DNA of 64,000 bases. Source: Lethocerus indicus (Eukaryota; Arthropoda; Insecta; Hemiptera; Belostomatidae). A program made the position numbers and the translations under genes. Within the stretch, counting starts at the first letter, position 1. Every line of letters begins with the position of its first letter. Positions 49,520-62,860 of the stretch are shown in pieces. The DNA lies in NCBI GenBank assembly GCA_019843655.1, contig JACDQD010000004.1, positions 27,229,872-27,293,871 of the forward strand, read 5' to 3'. Below the pieces are notes generated by a model. It saw nothing but the letters and a program-made list of their open reading frames with translations. It did not search any database and was not told the DNA's origin.

Positions 49520-52500
49520 TTGTCATCCAACCCTACGAAATATTTTAAAAATAAATCGTAACATGGACTCTACACTCTGTATAAATATATTTCAGTGAAT
49601 TATCGGATTGTAGGGTATGATGTTTCTACTATTGATTTCGAGGAATATTTGGGTCAAAACGTTGGCCTCAACTCAAACAGTGAGCGCTATAGAAAAGTTT
49701 AAGGCATCTCTAAAAAGCAATTGTGCACATCCAAAATTTGAACATTATAGTACTATATCTCAAAAAACTAATTATATGTTTATGATAATTGCGTCAATAA
49801 TCTTATATGCGTCTCAATTATTGCATCAATAATATAATGCCCGCTTAAATATAATTATTCGTGTTACAGAATAATTATAGTATAATTCGCAAACGAATTG
49901 CTAACTAAATTGTTTTATGCTAACAATTGATTTTGGAATCCTAGTGTTTTTTTTTAAAGAAACCAGGTAATATCGGATTTTTTAATTAAGAAGTTATGTT
50001 GAGCCAGATTATATTAGAAACCTAATGCAGGTAGGATTAACACTGACTGTACTTTCAGTCTCCTGATTAAGCGTTTCAAAACAAATCCCTCACTTTAGTT
50101 GAAAGCAAAGGATTGATCTAAAACAACAAAGTAAGAACTTGGAAGAAGAGGGATTAATAAATAAAACAAATGTTAAAAGTCTAGTGCAATGTCCAAGACG
50201 AACTAAGATATTATTTCTACTTTTCCAATAAATATTCTCTCATGTTATAATTATTTAAGCTCCCATAACTTTCGGAAACAATAATTATGATTGTTTTTTC
50301 TAGGAATGAAAATATCTAAATAAGATTTCCGAAGCTACTTTACTACTGTACTTAAAGCGACAAATTAGGCGTTTTAATGAGTCATAATGTAATATTAATA
50401 ATTTATAATTACGAAATAACTGTAAAATATATTATTAATGATATACTATTTTAAACACAAATAAAGGACATATAAATGAGAAAAATTTTTTAAAAATGTA
50501 TTTTATACTATTGGACTTAATAAATAGATACCCAATTCAAATGTGTACATCTGTTTTACCTTTCTCAGTGTTTATTTCTAACTAAACACAGATGGCTACA
50601 AACTATTTTTCGATAGAAAAAAATAATTACGAAAATAAGATATTATTGCCAAATTGTCGGGACACAGCCAATGTACTCTGTTCAGTCATATTTGCTGATC
50701 ATGTATGTCAGTAAACAAGTTCAAACAACAGTCAGTTATTTTACTTTCATAAAAGGGGGAAAACCCAGTGGGTTTCTCCTCCTTTATATTTCTACTCGTT
50801 ATTAGTAGCTACTCAAGCAAGAATGTCGCTTATTGTATCTTACAGTTGTGACAACAAAACAGTGAAAAAGAACATTTAACTTTCATTGAATTGTTTTTAC
50901 CCAATAACACCCGACTTTATTAAGTTCTCAAGTTTAAAAAATTACAAATTAAAAGAATTAGTGCAATAGCACAAAATATAATGATGATAGCATGAAAGGA
51001 TCGTTAGAAATTGAAGTGGGCCTGTGCCTCACCCATTGCTAGCTGACAACAAGCAGAAGGTAGCCAGTCATACGCCTGACCCTTGAAGCCACAGAACATA
51101 CAATACACAACATACATTCATACATTTGGGTTGGTACGGAATACGTTTATTTAATTTGGGTTGCTTATAATTGTACGCGTAAGTGCCACAAGGCTATATT
51201 TTGTCTACTGCATACAATGTTTATTTGTAATATATTAACAGTTCAAGTAGCACGTAACATTCAGTCAATAGTTTGGGCAGTAAGACTGTTTACGAGTATG
51301 ATAGATATCGCGGCTAGGAACTAAATGAATGAACTATTTTTCGCATTTTAAATATAGTGGCGGATGTCGATTCGAGTAGATTATATTAGAATTATCCAGC
51401 GTTTTAATCAGTCGGTGGCCGGGCGTAGTACAATTTGTCCATCTATACAAGCGGTAAGTAATTAAGGTCACGCAAAATAAACTCACTGTTCCCTAAGTAA
51501 ATAGAATGAGCAAACTAGAAATTCATTTCTTTTTTCGAACCTATTGGAAAGCGAAAACATATTAGTTTATGGCAATAACTTAGGTCACAGATAATTGAAT
51601 CCAATATGAGGAATATGTTAAAACCCGACGAAGGAGACAAACAAATCATTGTAATAAACTGTATCGAGAATTGAGTGTTGTGAATAATAATAGGTAAAGA
51701 TTGATGCAATTAACGGGAACCGAACCAATAATGACATATACTAAGTTATTAAAATCAAAAAAGCTGCAGAACTACACGATGAGTGAAATATCACGGTCAG
51801 ACGTTATTAGTTTATTGCATTTTTATTCCAGGGTATAAAAAACAGGGGATTTACAATGAAGACAATACTGAAATGAAAAATGTTACCGAGCAGTGAAATA
51901 TACAGAAAATACATGCGATGTTTCACTTCCAAAAAATGAATAATGACCGGCTTACCGGTTTCTACAAGCCCTTGTTAAGCGAGAAAATACACACATTATA
52001 CATTTAACTAAACGAATTTTCACAGTCTTTCGTCTTTAACAATATGAGTTTAAAAAAACAACGCGTTATACCCTATCGTCATAGAAACTGTGATACCTCT
52101 AAGAATAAATGGAAATTGTGGAAGTTGGTGTGTGGACAGAAGTGTAGCGGTGAGTTAGCGGGGCCGAGAAGAGTGTTGTGGACTTACATGACTGAAAACT
52201 GGCGGCAAGAGCCTGGAGCACAGGCCGTAGAATGTCTCTTGGAGTGAGCCTATCTCAGTGGTAGCCAACGCTTTTTAATGGGACGGTATCGACCTTTCTT
52301 GACCTTGTTTTGAAGAGAGGTCACGGCAGCCTATCGTGGCCTATGATGTAATTACGCGGTCTGTGTAATGTAACAAGAGTTCATCCGGGTTCTCGATAAC
52401 CTATCCTGTGCCGTCAAAAGGATGAAAACCTTTCACTTCCACTTCCAGTAAAAGTAGGTGGAAAATCAAACCGGCCACAGCGAAATAATCTACTTAATTC

Positions 52501-55500
52501 GATTCTATATTACTGAATATAACAGGAAAATATTTTGCAACATTAAATTTTGAAACGAAATGTGATCCTCAGTCAAGTGTGTTGTAAAATCAAATTATAA
52601 CTTCATATTAACAATTGATGTTGGATCTGTGATCCATTTGCTGTGAAGATATGGGCATTTACTATAGATAGGTTTTTTATTGTATATTGTAAGGTGCATA
52701 TTGGAACGTTTTCCTACCGACATATTGAAGGTATTACATAATTTAAATGGGAATTCAAAGAAATAATAAATTGTATGAATGTGGGGTGGAGACAAGCTAA
52801 AACAAAAGAGAAATATAAAATTTCCATTGTAGTTAATTAGTTTAATATCTTGCGTAATTTTTTAACATGTCCGCGAAGGCTTGGGAATCTCACTCGCGAT
52901 TTTCTACAACTCCCCTATTTCTTAATTTTCCTGATCTTAAGGTATAAGATACAACCTTAAGTTAACTCTACAATCATAATGTAGCTGGTCCTTTAATTGA
53001 TTAATTGTAATCGGAATGGTCAGTCAATACAGATTTAAGGTACTTTTGTTAGTGGTGTTGGGTTTCAGAGTGGTGGAAGAAATTATAAGGGCAATGAAGG
53101 TTGTTCTATTTTCCACTGGTAAAACCATTGGTTTTCCGGAATGGCAACGAGGCAGTAGCCAAACCTGTTGGCAATAAGCCAGGTGATAGTGCGGCCTTCG
53201 TCAAGACCGCACGAAAAAATAAAATAGGCAAATACAGAAAAATAATATAGACAACCAGCTTTGACTAGGATAATCATGAACTCTAGTAAAGTAATACATT
53301 ACTGTTTGGGAATATCTATTCAAGATTATATAAATTTCAGTTATTCGCTCACTCACGGTTGAGATAAAACCGTACGTATCAAACCTTAGTACGAAGCGGT
53401 AATGTTCCTAAAGACATTTCTAAAGAATCGGATTAGATCTAAAAAGCAAGTTTGAGAATATACAAAGAATAATTTCAAAGGCTAATTATAGAACATCAGA
53501 GAAGTATTTAAGACTGGATTTATTTAATAAATTCGTAGTAGGTGCAAAGCAGAACGGAAACAAACTCATAATTTTTGTATAAAACATTTGATTGGTAGAA
53601 ATAGAAAGTTTAATTTATGTTACAGTACAGGTATCGACATTCAATAATTGCATAATCCATAAATTTAAAAAAATATTTCCAGCCCCTCAGAGCTGAAACT
53701 TACGTACACAACCTAGTGGAAAATAAAGCAGGGCCTACCGTTATCGAGCTGCTCAGTAGATTTGCAATTGCAGTACTGGCGTATCATAAAAAACACTTAC
53801 TCTAATTGGTCAAATTCTCGCATCTGTGTTTCTGACGCCTGTCTCCTCTCTTATGTACAACTGGCTTCAGCACTGGTGACGCTTATAAGTGGGGCAAAGA
53901 GTGGGGGATATATAAAGGAATGAATAAATAAATACATAATTCGTTTTGCAGCTTTACTAACTGAAGTTCTCTCGTTATTATCTATAAGTCAAATATATTA
54001 AATTGTGGAAGAATGCTTAAAGATTTTCATATCGTTGAAGAACTGTTTGATTAGAATTTACGTTACAATTCTAATTTCTCTTAATCCTTTACATAATTAT
54101 GCTAACGATTTTCTGCGTTCCAAAAAAAATTAGTGAGTCTCCTACGCATGTCGGTTAACGGTGCGTGAAACATTATGTCTCCACTATTACCGGACGGAAG
54201 GCTACTGGAAGTGGTAGGAAGCTGAAACCGGTCTAACACATTCAACAGGCATCCTAAATTCCATTAACATTATGATGGTTTTATAATAATGATGTGTAAA
54301 CAGCCCAGCAAAACAATTCTCCCCCCCCCTCCACTTCATTCACCTTTCTTCGTACAGACATGCAATCGTAGGGCAAATATAAATTGATCTCAAAAAGTGT
54401 ATGCACTTATTTACGAAACCATTATTTTTTCTTGGAAGTTGTTTTGCGTCAGGGGAAAGTCCATTCGAATTGAAAACTTTAATTAATGATTAGATCCGTG
54501 ATTTCTGCAACCTCTGCAGAATCCTTCAAGTAATGTCTGATTCCGTCTGTCAGTCCATGACGAAATCACGAAATGTTGCACCTTTCTGGAAAGAAAAATC
54601 GAGCCTTCTTTACACTGAAAAATGCAGAATTGTGCCCAGTATATGTATCACCAAACCTGTTTTTGAGAATCTTGCAACCGCGTTTTGAAAAGATTGATTT
54701 CTTGCAGTTGAGATGCGCAAGGCCTATAAAGGAAAGTTGAAAAAACGAAAATTTTTGCTCGCCATCGTCAATAGCAGTGTGAGTCCCTTCGGCAAATGGG
54801 AAGGTTGTAGTGACTCACACTCACTCCTACTATAAGTTGGAAGCAGCCGAACCCGGTCTAACAAAATACCAAACCATCGAGAGGAGACGGAAGAACGTGA
54901 AAACTAGAGTATTCCAAACTCTCGCAAACCACAAAACATACTTTGGAATACATTATTCCAAATACTACAGACAGACGAACACCATTAGAGTTTTAATTAA
55001 TTAAATAGTTATTGAAGTATGTGGACAACCTGTATAATGGAAGAAGTACAATGAATTCATTAAAAATGCATGTGATAGAATTTTCATGTTTGTCACATCG
55101 ATGGTTATCAAAATAGTTTTGCTATAGAATAATTGTTACGGTCAACTCATTATAAAATAGCGTTACTAATCAAACAGAATCGCAGTGAATTTCACAATCT
55201 CAAAAATTGTATGAATTAAAATTAAATCGTATTTAAAATTATTTGAAATTTCTAATTAACCAGTTAGCTACCAGGGTCTTCTGCAGAAAACATCCACCAT
55301 AGCCCAAGATTTTTTCGCGATTATATGAAATCAATTGGAATAGATTTTATGTGTGTGTGTGTTTAGAACAGTCTAAAAAAGTAAAATAAGTATTCTTTTA
55401 AACTGACACAAATATGTGACGCTGGGCTATAGATAAAAACTAAATGCTGTAGCCCACGTGTCACATATATGTGTCACATTAAATTAGAAGAAATTGATTA

Positions 55501-57430
55501 TAAGACAAAAAATATAAATACAATTTATCGATATGAAATTCTTTTTATTTTACGAAAATTCATCATTTTGTTGAGAAATATGTTTCTGTTAAAACATATT
55601 AAATGTAATAATAATTTTTATAGCTCACTTATATCTAGCTACTTACATAACAATTTTAATAATTTTGCTTCGCAAAATCTTTTCCTTTTTAAATTTATCT
55701 CATTGCCTGGTAATTTCATTAGCCCTGCTAAAACGACCTATTCAACTGTTATAAAGACTCTAAATAATCTAATGCGAGAGCAGACCGAGTGCAGACTTCA
55801 TAAATTTTACACTTTTAGAACTTAACAATTTTGTTCAATACTCAACATGTTCAAACATGCCTTTGTAAAATGTGCAAAAATATCACATATGTGTGACGTT
55901 GGGCTGTGGTAAATAAAAGCTGTGTCACATATATGTGACGGTTGGTAGCAAACGAGTTTTGAAATTGGTAGCAAATAGAAGATTTGAAAATTGCAGCTGT
56001 ATTTATCCAACAATGACATCAATTCATTTAATTGTTATTAATTTTCCGTTAATTTTGACGTTCCTAAACATTTTTTAAATTACTGAGATCTGTTTTCGGC
56101 GCGGACGCAGCAAATAGTTCTTATGTATTTACAGGTAATAATGTATTGTTTAAGGTTTTATGGTACATACAAAATTATGGTTCAATCCAATACAGAGATA
56201 AGTGATTAAACTTACCACTAAAAGTGGTAATTGGTATTTAGTTGAAAAATTATAAAATAACGTTTTTTTTATTAAAAATTTCAAATCAAATGTATCATCA
56301 TCAGTTTTTTGTGTTCCTTGATTAACTTAGCTCCCCTAACCTATGTACTGAATATTGTTCTGATAGTAGCTATAGCAGCTATTGCTGCTATTATGCCGTA
56401 TATATATCACACGACTGCACGACCCTAACTGTCCACGTTTTTCACCACCTTTTGATGTAACTGTATTGTGTAACTGTAACTGTTTTGTCACACTCAATAT
56501 AATACGTCTCATAGAAGTCTCCCTGTATTTTCTCCCTCTATTGGTCAATGTCACCCGTTTCATAGTTCCGGCATTCTCATATTTAATCAATTGATTTTTT
56601 TCCAAATGTCGTCCAGGCCAATTTTATCCTTTAGTTTTTTTTCTTGGAGGAGTGTGAAGAATTGTCTGACTGAATTAACCTAAATATGAGTATTGATCTA
56701 CTCCTTCCACCCGCGTGTCCTCTGAAATAATGTTTACTACGCGATTTCTCTCATATTCATTTGAATGGGTATTCCCATATTTCGGCAGATAAAAGATTGA
56801 AGCTGGCACTCCAAAACTATGTTGTTGCAGCCGCAGATATTGACCCAGATATTGTTTGCCTACCCAGTAACCCCAGCTCAGGGTGGACTCACTGTTCTAG
56901 TTAGAATCACTGTTCTAAACCCCGCACTGCTCTAGGGCCATTCGCCCCACTTCACATTACGTCACAATTCACATCAACTTCACAATAAAAGTACTGAGGC
57001 ATTAACAGTTTATACCTCAGGAATACCACTGAAAACCGCTGAAACGTGCCGCTGATTCTTGTACCAAGAATCTGTCCATTTCAATGTGTCACACTGAGGA
57101 GCCAGGATGGCAAAGTGCATAGGGAAAGTCAATGAAATGCCGAACAGAATGGAATGAATAAAAAAGACAAAATATCTGTTTATTGCTCTCCACTTCTAAA
57201 TGGCATTATAGTCACATCCTGCATGAGGCTGAAATTTTAGGAACCTGTACGAGAGAATTTAGTAATATAAACATATAAACATTTATTTTTCTTGCAATAT
57301 ATAATAATGTGTAGATGCGCACTTTGTTACAGCGGTAATATTTATATAGTGATCAATACATAATTCTTATCGATTTCTTTTCTAGCAAATTCATCGCTTT
57401 GTGCCCACTAATCTCAGTTACGGTGTTTTC
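49520..57430. other. Intergenic stretch, no gene supported
   Basis: AT-rich sequence with scattered less AT-rich patches (52.0-52.4, 54.1-54.9 and 56.7-57.1 kb). Short open frames on both strands lack recognisable domains or convincing splice partners. Two patches near 54215 and 54850 share the string accggtctaac (with variants), possibly SINE traces. Confidence 0.5.
55405..55945. repeat. Two related palindromic clusters built on cacatatatgtg
   Basis: At 55405-55490 and 55880-55945, variants of cacatatatgtgac surround a copy of gtgac-g(c/t)tgggct. The first cluster forms an internal hairpin (gctgggctatag with ctgtagccca). Together they bracket about 400 bases of plain AT-rich DNA. They may be the ends of a small non-autonomous DNA element. 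Confidence 0.4.
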
Positions 57431-57432
57431 AG

Positions 57433-58486
57433 TTTGAGCTGAAAGAGGTGACCGTGTCATCTGTGATATATCTCATAATTTTTTTGTTCATCGGTGTCAT
57501 CATTGGCCGGGTAAATAAAACAACGAAAAATAACAGAAAAATAATCGAAGCAGTTGAAATTGAAGTTCATAAAAGTGACAAAATGAAGGACGGGAACATT
57601 CTCACTTTGTACCACCCCTATTCCAGATCGGTGAGGACTTATCATAGGGCTATTGCCATAATAAAATATAAGGGTCCTTATATCAAAATTTATAGGACGT
57701 TAACACAAAGGCTTATCTAATTAATTTAGGGTATATTTTCGAACTATCGGGGTATTTCACTTTCCCATTTGTTGTAAAGGTATAGTACCAAATACCGAAC
57801 AGGAATATAATAAAAAAATAACAGTATATGCGACTGGAAACAAATATTCAGAAGTTATTGACTAACTTTTAGCAACTAATGTTTGCATCAATACGAGTAA
57901 TCGAAGCCAAAATTCTTCCACCCAGTCAGTGAACTCGACACACCTGTTTAATGACTTTTTTTAGAACGCAATGAATGAAACGGGGCATCAAATGTTTTAG
58001 AAAAACGGCTCGCATGAAGACCATTAAAAATCATTTCACATTTATCACATTTGCAAAACATTGCATATCTATGCTTATTAAGTTTATAATAATATAAGTT
58101 TATAATAAATATTAAAAGATCGTAATTTCTAGAAGCTCTAAATAACATTTACTATTCTTCATTAATCGCTTTAATATTTCCTTGATTGAATTATAGAATA
58201 AAATTCTTATTGCCTACAGACTGAGTCACATTATATAGATAGTGATTTTATGGAACTGCGACTGAGAAAATTGTTTTAGATAATAGTTGAGACGGCAAGC
58301 TAACGAGCGAGAAACAATTTGGATCACTTGTTAATTAATAGTTAAATATAACGATAATAATTTATTTATATAATTTTAATCTCATTTTAGGATGTGACAG
58401 AGAAAGAGCCAGGGGTATTCTATACAGACGAAAACATCAATATCCACGGTTATTTGAAATTGAAGAAAAGGGGGAAGAAGGAATAA
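57433..58486 (+). CDS. Possible 3' end of a plus-strand gene for a single-pass membrane protein
   Basis: Two candidate exons: 57433-57510 (acceptor gttttcag, donor CGG|gtaaat, 26 codons) and 58391-58486 (acceptor attttag, 31 codons and TAA). Both are phase 0 and join in frame. The first gives ELKEVTVSSV followed by a strong membrane segment (IYLIIFLFIGVIIGR). The second is a charged tail ending LKLKKRGKKE. This is the layout of the end of a type I membrane protein, but no upstream exon was identified and I do not recognise the family. The first exon's frame also stays open to 57720 without splicing, and the second has another open frame, so this is weak. Confidence 0.3.
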
Positions 58487-58489
58487 TAC

Positions 58490-61400
58490 ATAATATTTTT
58501 AAAAAGGCTGCAATTCTTTGTCTGGAGTTCAGTCAGCCTTTATAATGAAACTACGAGTTCTCGTATTTTCGATGTGTGGATGGAAAAATGTATTGAAATA
58601 TCTTTTCTCTTTATTGCACAATTTAGATGGTATTTAAGGAACATTTTTCTTGTTCTGAAACGGGAAAAATAAAAACTCGACACATTTGCTAAAATGAAGT
58701 ATCTGAACCTTGCACATACTAAGTACACTAAGTACTGAATTAAAGCTTTAATATTTCCTCCCCCACTTATAATTGAGAAAAAGGTCTTATACAAGTATAA
58801 ATGCTATTAAAATTTATTTTATAACCGTTCTCTCCAATGAATAAACCCGGTAATTTACGACACGTTGGACTCACTTATCTGTTCGCAGAAGAGCTTATGT
58901 ACACAATTACTAAATGAATGGCTTTTGTCGAGTATTCCAAGTAATAACAGATGTATTTACCTGGACTTGGCTTTTCACTTATAATTTAAAATGAACTTAG
59001 CAGCAAAAGGCATTAAAGTATTACTACTGATTTTAATATTGTTAACATTGCAAGAATTATAACAATTATCCTCCTTAAAGTAACACTGTCGCTTAATAAG
59101 ATTGGTCCTTAGACTAATTCCTAAGTTCAAGACTGGGATGTTTATCACTTCTAGTCAATTAATAGTCACAAATAACATAAATCATCGATAATGGAAGGAG
59201 TTTTTTTATTTCCCCTTCTTACAACAAAAATAGCAAAGTGATTTGGCCTACTGAATTTAGCCCGAGATAGGCATAAATCTCCAAGTGTATACATTTAATA
59301 TTAATTTAAATTCTAATCTAAACAGTTCAACGTTCAGGTCAGTATCAAAATCATCCGAAAATATTCAGGTTATCATTTTAACATGACCCATTAATGTTGT
59401 AAGTAGCCTTGGAGCGTTCACTATAGAAAGCAGATTATTTGTATTGTTTTAGGAATTTGTGAATTACGATTCACTTCTGGGAGGGCGTCGCTAATTCATA
59501 TAATATGTTCCAGTCGATAATTTCAGTCACGAAATTTTAAGATTACTGTTGATTTGATAATCTTATTGATACTTATTTAATTAATAACTAATTGAATAAA
59601 GTTTCCTGGTAATGAAATCGTCATTCCAAATTTAACACATTGCGTACTGGAGACGAGATATCTCGTCTTTAGCAATCTGAACATTGTGGCCGGGAGACGA
59701 GATATCTCGTTTTCAGTTCTCTTCGACTCAATCGACGATTTAAGGAACTAAAAATAGATTTTCTTGTTACGTTACCAGAGTAATGAAGTCTTGCGTATCC
59801 TCTTATCAAATGGTTAGCGAAAAAAATGAATGTCAACCTTTTGAGAGCGTAAAAATCAGTTTGTCAGTATAGCTATTACATTAGTGTAGATCTGTGTCTC
59901 TGTGCATCATACCTTATAAAGTGTTTTATTGTTGTACAGCATTTTATTATTTCAAAGTTCGCGTTTTTATTTGTAAGGAAACAGCTTTTTAAAAATTATT
60001 TGTATTTTCGGTTTTTTAATGATAATTTATATTAAGGCCCTTTAATTTATGACATAGGTCCTAATTCTAAAATAGTAGCACAATTACACAGAATTAAAGA
60101 AAATAAATGTTAGACCTTTTACAAGAATTTCTGGTACATCTACGTCATTACAAAAAAAACTGCAATGTGAAGGAAGCAGTCGATTGTATATTTGGCAATA
60201 AATTTTTCAAAATTATTTCTGAGGAAACAACCGTTATTATTTACAAAATATACATAAATATAAGTTGTAAATAACAACAACAACTAGTAGTTGTATATGT
60301 TGTGTTGTTGTTGTTTGTAACTCGAAACAAGGAAAATGGAGGAACGTTTCCTGTTTAGAAATAAAGAAAGTGTTTGGAATATTTATTTTAATGGGACAAA
60401 TACGGAAGGATAAGATAAAAGAATGGTCCGTTAACAACATTTCAGATAATGCATGCAGTAAATCATATGTTAGCCGATGTTCTTGACAAAATAAATCCAA
60501 TTCGAACAGTTAATTATTACTGCTATATTTGGCTGTATTCACTGAGGTTGGCGGCTACATTCGATTGCTAATTTGTGCACTGAAACGCGCGTTACTTATA
60601 AATAAAAGAATGTTCTTGCTCATAAATGAATTTCCCTTTCCTTATTCACCAAAAAGTACCATCGCAATGTTGAGTCATGTAATTCATCCGAATTAGCCTC
60701 CATTTATTTTAAGAAAATTGAATAAATTGAGTGTTGGATATCGAATTGGAAAGTTTCGTTGCGCAGTTAGCTTGTCTTACTCACACTGACAGCCGCAAAC
60801 ACATTTATTCAATTCCCGCTAATCAGGATTCATTACACTAGAAATAAAATTTACTCAAGTGTTTGTTGGGTTATCACCAGGTATGCCAGGCTCTAAAGTC
60901 ATCAGAAAACAATTTAGATAGAAAATTGATTCCGAATTAATTTACGATTCTGAGAGTCGGTTTATAGTTTATACATTTTGCGAAATTTAATTGTTATTAA
61001 ATTAATTAGTTGTTTTCAATTCATATAATAATATTACTAAACAAATTTCAAAACGAGTTCGTACAATGGCGATCGAATAAATAAAGAAATATTCAATGTA
61101 TTTATAATAATAATATATTAAAACCATTCTCATTTTAAAAAATGAATGGGCATGAGAGTGATTAGTTGGCCTTGTTCATTATCAATTCCTTTCTAATCAG
61201 TTCAGGCATATCTCTCTGATATCCCTAAAGTGGTATTTCAATTAAATATCCCAGAGCGTACGAGGAATGGAATATGCGCCAAAATTTGACTAGAATTTAG
61301 TTAATAATTAGTAATAGTAATCGCCAACAATTCATTAGCGAAATTATTGTTATTTTTGTTTGTATTTTATATTCTGGGGGCTCTGGACAATTTAGAATTG

Positions 61401-62300
61401 TCTTATACCAATCCGAAGGACTAGACTTTTTGGGATAAAAACTATCACACAATATTACTAGTAACCCACTGAGCCACCTTCTGAATATAAGGTAATAAAT
61501 ACTTATTAATTATGTTAGAGACTATTGAATTATAACGTATAAGTTATGTTGAAAACATGATACCATTGAAGTAGACTTAGTAGATTCGATAACATAGGCA
61601 AGATGGTCGCGAATGTCGATCATTTCTTTATTGTGAGTCATGTTTGTGTTAATGTATAGTCATTAAAATAACGCGATTGTCTCGATTTTTTTAAATGAAA
61701 TTTACTATGAATTTCATTGAACAGCATTTCCAGAAATAAATGTGCGGAATGGTGCATATAAACAATTCTGTAAAATTTTTGACTGTCATAATTATACTTA
61801 ATAATTACATGATGTAAATGGGAATTCCTGTATTGCCAATATCAAATCTAATTTTCATTTAGAAATTCTTGGTATTTACAATAAGAAAAATAATTGATCT
61901 GTTTACCAAGTATTAATTTATGTAGTGCTGTGAAACAATGAACTATTTCTAGGAATACCCAATTGAATAACAAATGCACTGGAAATTACAATTACAAAAA
62001 ACATCGAAACTATAATGTTAACTGAACATAATTCCTACATTGAATATAGTTAAATGATAAACAGTGGTATTAAACAGTACATAAGTAAAAGTGTAATCAC
62101 ATACAACAGTTACCAATTAAGAATTTGAAAATAACCAATCAACTATTATATACAAGCATCTAATTGCATTTTATATTTTGAAATTAACAAAATGAATACT
62201 TCAGTTTTTTAGCACAGTTTTCTAAAATTGAAAAATAAAACACTACGGATTATTTAGAAATAAACAAGAAATATTTATGCACTGTTACTGACTTACAGTC
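58490..62300. other. Intergenic stretch, no gene supported
   Basis: AT-rich DNA. Apart from the repeats listed separately and an imperfect inverted repeat of aac/gtt units near 60265-60320, nothing recognisable was found on either strand. Confidence 0.45.
59651..59710. repeat. Pair of acgagatatctcgt palindromes
   Basis: A 14-base perfect palindrome occurs twice, 44 bases apart (59653-59666 and 59697-59710). Each copy is preceded by gg(g)ag, and the first is extended to 18 bases. The pair follows a TTAA and the string cacattgcgtactgg, which could be an end of a TTAA-targeting element, although no partner end was found. Confidence 0.55.
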
Positions 62301-62309
62301 ATTGCTAAT

Positions 62310-62345
62310 GATTTGAGGCAGGGATTTGAACCTGGTCTAACTCAA
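62310..62345 (-). mobile_element. tRNA-like B-box, probable SINE remnant
   Basis: On the minus strand the sequence reads AGACCAGGTTCAAATCCCTGCC, containing a perfect polymerase III B-box (GGTTCAAATCC) within a T-arm-like stem. No complete tRNA cloverleaf was found around it. Confidence 0.45.
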
Positions 62346-62689
62346 ACCAAATAGATGAGTGAAAACAGAAAATTACGCGAATAGAATGATATTCCACAGC
62401 CTCATGGACCCCAAAATATATTCCTAGGATAATTAAATTACATAAATATAACATCGATTTATTCAGTGTCTTTATTATAATTCCGCTGATTCTAGCACGT
62501 CTAAATTAGTTTCCACTGACATTGGTAGATGGCAGGAGCATTATAAACAGTATTTGTACCCGAATTAAAAATTAAGGAAATAATTGTAAAAATAATAAGG
62601 GCATAATTATCTCATGGTGTTTTATCATTTTTGGAATAATTAACAAGTTTATAATTATGTGTGAATAATAAACGTATCAGGACTATGGG

Positions 62690-62860
62690 GTTTTTAATTT
62701 ACCATTTTGTGTGAAATAGGTTTCGGATAATGCAATCATATCAGGGCTTTTGGTGTTCATGAAATATTTAATTTCTTTCTTTATTCTTACTTCAACATTT
62801 TAGTAGAAACTGATGTTATCGTAATCTGTCAAAAAAATAATGTCTTTTAAGAAGATTGGT
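62690..62860 (-). mobile_element. Possible endonuclease fragment of a non-LTR retrotransposon
   Basis: A minus-strand frame reads ...KKEIKYFMNTKSPDMIALSET then YFTQNGKL before a stop. D-x-I-A-L-S-E-T resembles the conserved second motif of retrotransposon exonuclease-endonuclease-phosphatase domains. It is short and interrupted. Confidence 0.35.

Noticed and set aside
52044..52247. Plus-strand open frame in a less AT-rich patch
   Set aside because: No domain, no clear splice partners or conservation evidence. Possibly part of an untranslated leader or old repeat.
53185..53215. Small hairpin gtgcgg...ccgcac
   Set aside because: A six-base stem is too short to call a structured RNA or terminator here.
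55469..55825. Plus-strand open frame of 118 codons
   Set aside because: Composition is that of AT-rich non-coding DNA (mostly N, I, F, K, L), and it sits inside a palindrome-bounded repeat.
57448..57720. Unspliced 90-codon frame beginning with GTG
   Set aside because: No ATG start. Only its first part, behind a splice acceptor and ending at a donor, looks coding.
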